From: JAJEBT01 sp965221485
Lineage (GTDB): Bacteria; Pseudomonadota; Alphaproteobacteria; MPNO01; UBA830
Length of the DNA: 64,000 bases
Assembly: GCA_965221485.1 (NCBI GenBank)
Contig: OZ244893.1
Location: 124,001-188,000, forward strand
Direction: 5' to 3'
Position numbers and translations under genes: made by a program. The notes beneath the pieces are model-generated. The model did not search any database, was not told the origin of the DNA, and saw only the letters and a list, made by a program, of their open reading frames with translations. Shown here piece after piece: positions 10,101 to 22,100 of the stretch. Position 1 is the stretch's first letter. Each line of letters starts with the position of its first letter.

Positions 10101-13100
10101 GTTCTCGATATTCTCCAGCGTGTCGCCTTCGGCATAGCCGTCCGAAGCTGTTTCCGCTGTCAGATCAATCGCAACGCCCGCTTCGGAGTTGGTATAGGAG
10201 GCGGTGTCGAGGCCTGCCCCGCCATCCAGATGGTCTCCTCCTAAACCACCTTGGAGCACATCATTGCCGCCACCACCTTGGAGTGCGTCGTTTCCTGCGC
10301 CGCCGACAAGCCTGTTGGCCAAATGGTTTCCGGTTAGCGTATCGGTATGGCTGGAGCCGGTGACATTCTCGATGTTTGAAAGCAGGTCGCCCTCGGCGTC
10401 CCCACCGGAAGTCGCCCATGTCTCGAGATTTATCGTCACGCCTGCAGAGGAGCCCATATAAGAGGCGGTGTCTACACCATCCTGGCCGTCAAGATCGTCC
10501 GCCCCCGCATCGCCCTGAAGCGTGTCGTTTCCTGCGCCACCGTAGAGCCGGTTGTCGCCACCATCGCCGGTCAGCCTGTCGTCGTGGGCCGAGCCGGTGA
10601 CATTCTCGATATTTGAAAGCTGGTCGCCCTCGGCGTCCCCACCAGAAGCCGCCCTTGTCCCGAGATTTATCGTCACGCCTTCAGAGGAACCGGTATAAGA
10701 GGCGGCGTCTATACCGGTCTCACCGTCAAGAACATCTGCTCCCGCACCGCCTTCTAGCGTGTCGTTTCCTGCGCCACCGTAGAGCCAGTTGTCGTTGCCA
10801 TCGCCGATTAGCATATCGGCATGGCTGGAGCCGATGACAGTCTCGATATTCTTCAGCACGTCGGACGCATCGCCGTACCAACCCCAACCTGTTCCGGTCA
10901 AAAGGTTCACGAATACGCCCCATTCGGAACTGGCATAGAAGGCCGTATCGACGCCTTTGCCGCCATTCAGATAGTCAGCGCCAGCACCGCCTTCAAGCAC
11001 ATCGTCGCCCGGACCACCATAGAGATCGTTCCCATGCTCGTCGCCGATCAACGTGTCGTTATGGTCGGAGCCGATAACACTGACGATATCTTCTAACCTG
11101 TCATATTCTGCATCGCCGCCAGAAACCGTATTCTCGGAGAGATCGATAATGACGCGCATAGCAGAGCTGGCATAGGAGGCAGTGTTGCGGCCGGCCCCGC
11201 CAACCAAATGATCCGCCCCTGCGCCACCTTGAAGCACGTCATCGCCGTCGCCGCCCTGGAGTGTGTCGTTTCCGGCGCCGCCGACAAGCCTGTTGGCCCT
11301 ATGGTTCCCAGTTAGCATATCGGCATGGCTCGAGCCGATGACATTTTCGATGCCCCAAAGCGTGTCGCCCTCCGCGTGACCGCGGGATGCCTCGTGCGTC
11401 GTGAGATTTACGTCCACGCCTGCAGAGGAGCTAGCATAGGACGCTGTGTCATCGCCGTAGCCGCCATCCAGATAGTCTGCGTCTGCACCGCCTTCGAGCA
11501 CATCGTTCCCGTCGCCGCCAACGAGCCTGTTTTCGCTGCTATCCCCGGTCAGCGTGTCGTCATGGTCGGAGCCTGTGATGTTCTCAATGTTCGATAAAGT
11601 GTCGCCTTCGGCGTCGCCGCCGGAGGCTGTTTTCGCCTCGAGATCGACCGTAATTCCCTCGGTAGAGCCCGCATAGGACGCCGTGTCGATGCCATCACTG
11701 CCTTCTAGATCGTCCGCGCCCCCGTCGCCAGCAAGCGCATCGTCACCCGCGCCACCCACCAGCACATCATTGCCGACACCTCCCTTGAGGATATCGTCAC
11801 CTGCATCACCCACCAGCACATCGTCGCCGTCGCTGCCTTTGAGCACATCGTTGCCCGCGCCGCCGACGAGCCGGTTGTCGTTGCCATCCCCGGTCAGCGT
11901 GTCGTCATGGTCGGAGCCGGAGATGTTCTCAATATTCGAAAAAGTGTCGCCTACAGCGTCGCCGCCGGAGGCCGTGTTCACCTCAAGATCGACCGTCACG
12001 CCCGCGCTGGAGCCGGCATAGGAGGCGGTGTCAATACCCGCGCCGCCCTTGAACGTATCACCACCATCGCCGCCCGTAAGCACATCGTCGCCCGCACCAC
12101 CATCAAGCGTGTCGTCACCGGCGCCGCCCGCAAGCACATCATTGCCGGTGCCACCTTCGATTGTGTTGGCTTCTGGGCCTCCAGTCAGCGTGTCGTCATG
12201 GTCGGAGCCGATAAGGTTCTCAATGTCGTCGAGCGTGTCGCCTTCGGCGTCGCCGCCGGAAGCGGTATTCAGTTCGAGATTGACTGTGACGTCCGCGTTG
12301 GAGCCGGCATAGGAGGCGGTATCGATGCCATGACCGCCCTTGAGCGTGTCGCCGCCAGCGCCGCCCTTGAGCGTGTTGGCCATTGAGTCTCCGGTCAGCG
12401 TGTCGTCATGCTCGGAACCGGTGATGTTCTGGATATTCGTGAGCGTATCGCCTTCAGCGTGTCCGCCTGAAACCTCGCCTGTCGCGAGATTTATGTCGAC
12501 GCGGGAGTCTGATCCAGCGTAGGAGACCGTGTCTTTTCCAGCGTCACCATACAGATTGTCCTCGCCCTCACCGCCTTCGAGCACGTCATCGCCGGCGCCA
12601 CCCCAGAGTATGTCGTCTCCGGCGCCGCCGACGAGCCGATTGTCGTTGTCATCCCCGGTCAACGTGTCATTATGGTCGGAACCGGCGATGTTCTCGATTT
12701 CGTAGAGCCTATCGCCTCTCGCATCGCCAGCGGAACCCGACCACATCGACAAATCAACCGTGACAGCCGTGGCCGCTCCGGCGTAAGAAGTCGTATCGCG
12801 ACCCTCGCCTCCGATAAGGATGTCGCCATCCGCACCTCCCTTGAGCACATCGTCGCCCGCGCCGCCCTTGAGCGTGTTGGCGCTGTCATCCCCGGTCAGA
12901 ATGTCGTCATGATCGGAGCCCATGAGGTTCTCGAAGCCGGAGAGCATGTCACCGTCAGCGTCGCCGCCGGAAGCGGTTTTCGCCCCGAGATTGACCGTAA
13001 CGCCCACGCTGGAGCCGGCATAAGAGGCGGTATCGATGCCATCACCGCCTTTGAGAGTGTCGCCGCCTCCGCCACCCTTGAGCGTGTTGGCGCTGTCATC

Positions 13101-16100
13101 CCCGGTCAAAGTGTCGCCATGATCGGAGCCGGTGATGTTCTCAAAATTTGACAGCGTGTCGCCCTCAGCGTCGCCGCCGGAGGCCATTGTCGCCTCGAGA
13201 TCGACCGTGACACCTGATTCGGAGCCGACGTAAGAAACGGTGTCCACACCGGCTCCGCCGTCCAATACATCAGCCTCCCAACCGCCCCGGAGCAAGTCGT
13301 TTCCCGCGCCGCCCCTGAGCGTGTTGGCGCTGTCATCCCCGGTCAACATGTCGTCATGGTCGGAGCCGATCGCACCCTCAATGTTGTAAAGCGTGGCTCC
13401 GGTCGCCGCACCCGTCACGAGATTCACGGTGATGCCTGATGCGGCCCGGGCGAAGGAGGCAGTATCGCTGCCATCGTCTCCGTAAAGGTGGTTGGTACTC
13501 CCTTCGCCGCCTTCGAGCACATCGTTACCCGCTCCGCCCACGAGCCTGTTGTCGTTTTCATCCCCGGTCAGCGTGTCGTCATGATCGGAGCCGGTGAGGT
13601 TCTCAATGTCGTCGAGCGTGTCGCCCTCGGCATCGCCTCCGGAAGCGGTTTTCGCCCCGAGATCGACCCTTACGCCCTCGGTAGAGCCGGCATAGGAGGC
13701 TGTGTCGATGCCTGCGCCGCCATGCAGATTGTCCGGGTCGGCACCACCTTCCAGAAGATCGTTGCCCGCACCGCCCTTGAGCGTGTCGTTTCCGGCGGCG
13801 CCCACGAGGCTGTTGTCGCTGTCATCCCCGGTCAGAATGTCGTCATGATCGGAGCCGACCAGATTCTCTATGCCGGAAAGCGTATCGCCCCCAGCATCGC
13901 TGCCAGAAGCCGTCCGGTTCAAAAGATCGACCTCGACTCCGGCTTCGGAGCCGGCATAGGAGGCTGTGTCGATGCCTGCACCGCCATGCAGATTGTCCGC
14001 GTCCGCCCCGCCATCCAGAAGATCGTTGCCCGCACCGCCCTGGAGTGTGTCGTTTCCTGTGCCGCCAACGAGCCTGTTGTCGTTTTCATCCCCGGTCAGC
14101 GTGTCGTCATGATCGGAACCGGTGATGTTCTCGATATTTGACAGCGTGTCGCCTTCGGCGTCTCCTCCGGAAGCGGTATTCGCTCCGAGATCGACCGTTA
14201 CGCCCTCCGCAGAGCCGGCATAGGAGGCAATGTCATTGCCGTCCCCACCATCCAGATTGTCCGCGTCCGCACCACCTTCGAGCACATCGTCGCCATCGCC
14301 GCCCTTGAGCACATCGTCGCCCGCGCCGCCGGCGAGCCGATTGTTCTTGTCATCCCCGGTCAGCGTGTCGTCATGGTCGGAGCCGGTGATGTTCTCGATA
14401 TTTGACAGCGTGTCGCCTTCGGCGTCTCCTCCGGAAGCGGTATTCGCTCCGAGATCGACCGTTACGCCCTCCGCAGAGCTGGCATAGGAGGCAATGTCAT
14501 TGCCGTCCCCACCATCCAGATTGTCCGCGTCCGCACCACCTTCGAGCACATCGTCGCCATCGCCGCCCTTGAGCACATCGTCGCCCGCGCCGCCGGCGAG
14601 CCGATTGTTCTTGTCATCCCCGGTCAGCGTGTCGTCATGGTCGGAGCCGGTGATGTTCTCGATATTTGACAGCGTGTCGCCTTCAGCGTCTCCTCCGGAA
14701 GCGGTATTCGCTCCGAGATCGACCGTTACGCCCTCCGCAGAGCCGGCATAGGAGGCAATGTCATTGCCGTCCCCACCATCCAGATTGTCCGCGTCCGCAC
14801 CACCTTCGAGCACATCGTCGCCATCGCCGCCCTTGAGCACATCGTCGCCCGCGCCGCCGGCGAGCCGATTGTTCTTGTCATCCCCGGTCAGCGTGTCGTC
14901 ATGGTCGGAGCCGGTGATGTTCTCGATATTTGACAGCGTGTCGCCTTCGGCGTCTCCTCCGGAAGCGGTATTCGCTCCGAGATCGACCGTTACGCCCTCC
15001 GCAGAGCTGGCATAGGAGGCAATGTCATTGCCGTCCCCACCATCCAGATTGTCCGCGTCCGCACCACCTTCGAGCACATCGTCGCCATCGCCGCCCTTGA
15101 GCACATCGTCGCCCGCGCCGCCGGCGAGCCGATTGTTCTTGTCATCCCCGGTCAGCGTGTCGTCATGGTCGGAGCCGGTGATGTTCTCGATATTTGACAG
15201 CGTGTCGCCTTCAGCGTCTCCTCCGGAAGCGGTATTCGCTCCGAGATCGACCGTTACGCCCTCCGCAGAGCCGGCATAGGAGGCAATGTCATTGCCGTCC
15301 CCACCATCCAGATTGTCCGCGTCCGCACCACCTTCGAGCACATCGTCGCCATCGCCGCCCTTGAGCGTGTCGTTTCCGGTGCCGCCAATGAGCCTGTTGT
15401 CGTTTTCATCCCCGGTCAGCGTGTCGTCATGATCGGAGCCGGTGAGGTTCTCAATGTCGTCGAGCGTGTCGCCCTCGGCATCGCCTCCGGAAGCGGTTTT
15501 CGCCCCGAGATCGACCCTTACGCCCTCGGTAGAGCCGGCATAGGAGGCTGTGTCGATGCCTGCGCCGCCATGCAGATTGTCCGGGTCGGCACCACCTTCC
15601 AGAAGATCGTTGCCCGCACCGCCCTTGAGCGTGTCGTTTCCGGCGGCGCCCACGAGGCTGTTGTCGCTGTCATCCCCGGTCAGAATGTCGTCATGATCGG
15701 AGCCGACCAGATTCTCTATGCCGGAAAGCGTATCGCCCCCAGCATCGCTGCCAGAAGCCGTCCGGTTCAAAAGATCGACCTCGACTCCGGCTTCGGAGCC
15801 GGCATAGGAGGCTGTGTCGATGCCTGCACCGCCATGCAGATTGTCCGCGTCCGCCCCGCCATCCAGAAGATCGTTGCCCGCACCGCCCTGGAGTGTGTCG
15901 TTTCCTGTGCCGCCAACGAGCCTGTTGTCGTTTTCATCCCCGGTCAGCGTGTCGTCATGATCGGAACCGGTGATGTTCTCGATATTTGACAGCGTGTCGC
16001 CTTCAGCGTCTCCTCCGGAAGCGGTATTCGCTCCGAGATCGACCATGACGCCCTCCGCAGAGCCGGCATAGGAGGCAATGTCATTGCCGTCCCCACCATC

Positions 16101-19100
16101 CAGATTGTCCGCGTCCGCACCACCTTCGAGCACATCGTCGCCATCGCCGCCGTTGAGCGTGTCGTTTCCGGTGCCGCCAATGAGCCTGTTGTCATTTTCA
16201 TCCCCGGTCAGCGTGTCGTCATGGTCGGAGCCGGTGATGTTCTCGATATTTGACAGCGTGTCGCCTTCAGCGTCTCCTCCGGAAGCGGTATTCGCTCCGA
16301 GATCGACCATGACGCCCTCCGCAGAGCCGGCATAGGAGGCAATGTCATTGCCGTCCCCACCATCCAGATTGTCCGCGTCCGCACCACCTTCGAGCACATC
16401 GTCGCCATCGCCGCCCTTGAGCACATCGTCGCCCGCGCCGCCGGCGAGCCGATTGTTCTTGTCATCCCCGGTCAGCGTGTCGTCATGGTCGGAGCCGGTG
16501 ATGTTCTCGATATTTGACAGCGTGTCGCCTTCGGCGTCTCCTTCGGAAGCGGTATTCGCTCCGAGATCGACCGTTACGCCCTCCGCAGAGCCGGCATAGG
16601 AGGCAATGTCATTGCCGTCCCCACCATCCAGATTGTCCGCGTCCGCACCACCTTCGAGCACATCGTCGCCATCGCCGCCCTTGAGCACATCGTCGCCCGC
16701 GCCGCCGGCGAGCCGATTGTTCTTGTCATCCCCGGTCAGCGTGTCGTCATGGTCGGAGCCGGTGATGTTCTCGATATTTGACAGCGTGTCGCCTTCGGCG
16801 TCTCCTTCGGAAGCGGTATTCGCTCCGAGATCGACCGTTACGCCCTCCGCAGAGCCGGCATAGGAGGCAATGTCATTGCCGTCCCCACCATCCAGATTGT
16901 CCGCGTCCGCACCACCTTCGAGCACATCGTCGCCATCGCCGCCCTTGAGCACATCGTCGCCCGCGCCGCCGGCGAGCCGATTGTTCTTGTCATCCCCGGT
17001 CAGCGTGTCGTCATGGTCGGAGCCGGTGATGTTCTCGATATTTGACAGCGTGTCGCCTTCGGCGTCTCCTTCGGAAGCGGTATTCGCTCCGAGATCGACC
17101 GTTACGCCCTCCGCAGAGCCGGCATAGGAGGCAATGTCATTGCCGTCCCCACCATCCAGATTGTCCGCGTCCGCACCACCTTTGAGCACATCGTCGCCAT
17201 CGCCGCCCTTGAGCACATCGTCGCCCGCGGCGCCGGCGAGCCGATTGTTCTTGTCATCACCGGTCAGCGTGTCGTCATGGTCGGAACCGGTGATGTTCTC
17301 GATATTTGACAGCGTGTCGCCTTCGGCGTCTCCTCCGGAAGCGGTATTCGCTCCGAGATCGACCGTTACGCCCTCCGCAGAGCTGGCATAGGAGGCAATG
17401 TCATTGCCGTCCCCACCATCCAGATTGTCCGCGTCCGCACCACCTTCGAGCACATCGTCGCCATCGCCGCCCTTGAGCACATCGTCGCCCGCGCCGCCGG
17501 CGAGCCGATTGTTCTTGTCATCCCCGGTCAGCGTGTCGTCATGGTCGGAGCCGGTGATGTTCTCGATATTTGACAGCGTGTCGCCTTCGGCGTCTCCTCC
17601 GGAAGCGGTATTCGCTCCGAGATCGACCGTTACGCCCTCCGCAGAGCTGGCATAGGAGGCAATGTCATTGCCGTCCCCACCATCCAGATTGTCCGCGTCC
17701 GCACCACCTTCGAGCACATCGTCGCCATCGCCGCCCTTGAGCACATCGTCGCCCGCGCCGCCGGCGAGCCGATTGTTCTTGTCATCCCCGGTCAGCGTGT
17801 CGTCATGGTCGGAGCCGGTGATGTTCTCGATATTTGACAGCGTGTCGCCTTCAGCGTCTCCTCCGGAAGCGGTATTCGCTCCGAGATCGACCGTTACGCC
17901 CTCCGCAGAGCCGGCATAGGAGGCAATGTCATTGCCGTCCCCACCATCCAGATTGTCCGCGTCCGCACCACCTTCGAGCACATCGTCGCCATCGCCGCCC
18001 TTGAGCGTGTCGTTTCCGGTGCCGCCAATGAGCCTGTTGTCGTTTTCATCCCCGGTCAGCGTGTCGCCTTGATCGGAACCGGTGATGTTCTCGATATTTG
18101 ACAGCGTGTCGCCTTCGGCGTCTCCTTCGGAAGCGGTATTCGCTCCGAGATCGACCGTTACGCCCTCCGCAGAGCCGGCATAGGAGGCAATATCATTGCC
18201 GTCCCCACCACGAAGACGGTCACCCCCTGGCCCACCTTCCAGCCGGTTATCCGCGTCATTCCCGATCAGCGTGTCGTCATGGTCGGAGCCGATGATATTC
18301 TCGAAATTTGACAGCGTGTCACCACCGGCACCGCCCGAAACCCTGCCCGTCGACAGGCTCACCCGGACGGCCGCTATCGATCCGGCATAGGACACTGTGT
18401 CGATGCCGTCGCCGCCGTCAAGATCGTTGGCGCCGGCATCTCCGGTGATCATGTCGTCATGGTCCGAGCCGATGATGTTCTCGATATTTGACAGCGTGTC
18501 GCCCTGTGCATCGCCGCCCCAAGCCGTCCGCTCCGCGATATCGATCGTCACTCCCTCCGCAGAGCCGGTATAGGAGGCAGTATCGCTGCCGCCCCCACCA
18601 TCCAGATCGTCGGCGCCTGCGCCGCCTTCGAGTGTGTTGTCGCTATCATCCCCGGTCAGCGTGTCGTCATGATCGGAGCCGGTGATGTTCTCGATATTTG
18701 ACAGCGTGTCGCCTTCGGCGTCGCCTCCGGAAGCGGTATTCGCCATCAGATCGACCGTCACTCCCTCCGCAGAGCCGGTATAGGAAGCGGTGTCGTTTCC
18801 GGCGTTGCCATCCAGATCGTCTGCACCTGCACCGCCCTCGAGCACGTCATCTCCATCACCGCCGCGGAGCATATCGTTCCCGTCGCCGCCTTTGAGCACG
18901 TCATCGCCACCACCGCCGCGGAGCGTATCGTTCCCGTCGCCGCCGACGAGCTGATTGTCGTTGTCATCACCAGTCAGCGTGTCGTCTTGGGCCGAGCCGA
19001 CAACAATTTGGATGTTCGCCAGTTTGTCGCCTTGCGCATCGCCGGCCGATCCGGTCCCCGCTTTCAGGTTGACCGTCACTCCCTCCGCAGAGCCGGTATA

Positions 19101-22100
19101 GGAGGCGGTGTCGTTTCCGGCGTTGCCATCCAGATCGTCTGCACCTGCACCGCCCTCGAGCACGTCATCTCCATCACCGCCGCGGAGCATATCGTTCCCG
19201 TCGCCGCCTTTGAGCACGTCATCGCCACCACCGCCGCGGAGCGTATCGTTCCCGTCGCCGCCGACGAGCTGATTGTCGTTGTCATCACCAGTCAGCGTGT
19301 CGTCCTGGGCCGAGCCGATGACAATTTCGATGTTCGATAGGCTGTCGCCTAGCGCATCGCCGGCCGATCCGGTCCCTGCTTTCAGATTGACCGTCACGGC
19401 CACCTCGGAACTGGCATATGAGGTAGTGTCGATACCCTCGCCACCGTCGAGAGTATCCGCGCCAGCGCCGCCTTCCAGCGTGTTGGCAAGGGCGTCTCCG
19501 GTCAGGATGTCAGCATGGTCGGAGCCGATGACATTCTCGATATAAGAGAGTTTGTCGCCTTCAGCGTCGCCGCCGGAAGCGGTTTTCGCCTCCAGATCGA
19601 CCGTGACGCTATCGGTAGAGCCGGCATAGGAGGCGGTGTCAATGCCGTCGCCACCGTCGAGAGTATCCGCGCCAGCACCGCCTTCCAGCGTGTTGGCAAG
19701 GGCGTCTCCGGTCAGGATGTCAGCATGGTCGGAGCCGATGACATTCTCGATATAAGAGAGTTCGTCTCCCTCGGCATCGCCGTTGGAACCTGTCCTGGTC
19801 GCAAGGTTCACCGTAACAGCCTCACCGGAGCTAGCATAGGATGCGGTGTCGGTGCCATCGCCGCCATCCAGTTTGTCTGCCCCCGCGCCGCCCTCCAGCC
19901 AATCGTCCCCGGCGCCCCCTTCCAGCCGGTTGGCGTTAATGTCTCCGCTCAGCGTGTCGTCATAGGCTGAACCGATGATATTCTCGATGTGCGAGAACGT
20001 ATCGCCCGCCGCATCGCCACCAGAACCTGGTCCGGTCTCCAGGTTGACCCGAACGCCTGCTCCAGACTTGGCATAGGAGGCGGTGTCAATGCCGCCGCCA
20101 CCGTCGAGAGTATCCGCGCCAGCGCCGCCTTCCAGCGTGTTGGCAAGGGCGTCTCCGGTCAGGATGTCAGCATGGTCGGAGCCGATGACAATTTCTATAT
20201 CTGAGAGTTCGTCTCCCTCTGCATCGCCGTTGGAACCTGTCCTGGTCGCAAGGTTCACCGTAACAGCCTCACCGGAGCTAGCATAGGATGCGGTGTCGGT
20301 GCCATCGCCGCCATCCAGTTTGTCTGCCCCCGCGCCGCCCTCCAGCCAATCGTCACCAGCGTCGCCCCAGAGCTGATCGTTCCCAGCTCCGCCGCTCAGC
20401 GAGTCGTTGCCTGGGTCGCCGAAGAGCCAATCGTCATCGCCGCCGCCGTCCAGCACGTCATCTCCTGTGTCGCCCTCGAGTTCGTCGGCACCTGCACCAC
20501 CGGACAGCGCGTTGGCCTCGGCGTTCCCGATCAGTATGTCGTCATGGTCGGAGCCGGTGATGTTCTCGATATTCTTCAGTATGTCGCCTTCGGCGTCGCC
20601 GCCGTATGTGGTTTCCGCCGCCAGATCGACCTCGACGCCCTCGTTAGAGCCGGCATAGGATGCGGTGTCGGTGTCCGCGCCGCCGTCCAGGTAGTCTTCC
20701 CCCACGCCGCCTTTGAGCGTGTCGTCGCCCGCACCGCCGACGAGCCTGTTTTCATTGTCATCCCCCGTCAGCGTGTCGTTATGGTCGGAGCCGATGAGGT
20801 TCTCGATTTTTTTGAGCTTGTCGCCTTCAGCGTCGCCGCCGGAAGCGGTTTTCGCCTCCAGATCGACCGTGACGCTATCGGTAGAGCCGGCATACGAGGC
20901 CGTGTCGATGTCCGCACCGCCGTCCAGATCGTCCGCTCCCGCGTTACCCGCAAGCACATCGTCGCCCGCGCCGCCCTTGAGCGTGTCGCCACCAGCGCCA
21001 CCTTCGAGTGTGTTGGCATCGGCATCTCCGGTCAGCGTGTCTATATGGTCGGAGCCGATGAGGTTCTGGATATTTGACAGCGTGTCGCCTTGGGCATCGC
21101 CGCCGGAAGCGGTGTTCGCCTGCAGATCGACTACAACGCCTGCACCGGAGTCGGCATAGGAGGCGGTGTTGATGCCCGCGCCGCCATCCAAATCATCCGC
21201 TCCCGCGCCGCCTGCAAGCGTATCATCACCGACGCCGCCATTAAGCGTATCGTCACCCGCGCCGCCGACGAGGCTGTTGTCATTGCTATCCCCCGTCAGC
21301 GTGTCTATATGGTCGGAGCCGATGAGGTTCTCGATATTTGACAGCGTGTCGCCTTGGGCGTCGCCGCCGGAAGCGGTTTTCGCCTGCAGATCGACTACAA
21401 CGCCTGCACCGGAGTCGGCATAGGATGCGGTGTCAATACCCGCGCCGCCGTCCAGATCGTCCGCTCCGACTCCGCCCGCAAGCACATCGTCACCCGCACC
21501 GCCCTTGAGCGTGTCGACGCCTGCGCCGCCGACGAGCGTATCGTCACCCGCGCCGCCGATAAGGCTGTTGTCATTGCTATCCCCCGTCAGCGTGTCGTCA
21601 TGGTCGGATCCGATAAGGTTCTCGATATTCTCCAGCGTGTCGCCTTCGGCGTTGCCGCCAGAAGCGGTTTTCGCCTGCAGATCGACTACAACGCCTGCAC
21701 CGGAGTCGGCATAGGATGCGGTGTCGATGCCCGCGCCGCCCTTGAGTGTGTCGTCGCCAGCGCCGCCAGTAAGCGTATCGTCACCCGCGCCGCCGACGAG
21801 CGTGTTGGCCTCGGCATCTCCGGTCAGCGTGTCGTCATGGTCGGATCCGATAAGGTTCTCGATATTCTCGAGCGTGTCGCCTTCGGCGTCGCCGCCGGAA
21901 CCCGAACCTGCCTCAAGATCGACCGTGACGCCTGCACCGGAGCCGGCATAGGAGGCGGTATCGATGCCCGCGCCGCCCTTGAGCGTGTCGCCACCAGCGC
22001 CACCTTCGAGTGTATTGGCTCCTGCGTCACCGGTCAGCGTGTCGATATGGTCGGAGCCGATAACGTTCTCGATATTCTCGAGCGTGTCGCCTTCAGCGTC

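Larger units (their letters stand above)
13541..18190 (-). repeat. 264-bp tandem repeat array inside the giant RTX gene
   Basis: Successive units begin at 264-bp steps (for example 14230, 14494, 14758, 15022, 16078, 16342, 16606, 16870, 17134, 17398, 17662). Each encodes an 88-residue module containing A-D-A-D-N-L-D-G-G-D-G-N-D-I-A-S-Y and D-D-K-N-N-R-L-A-G. Many units are identical over most of their length, differing only at scattered positions such as GTTACG/ATGACG or TCCTCC/TCCTTC. Even synonymous sites are conserved, which points to recent amplification or gene conversion. Confidence 0.9.
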
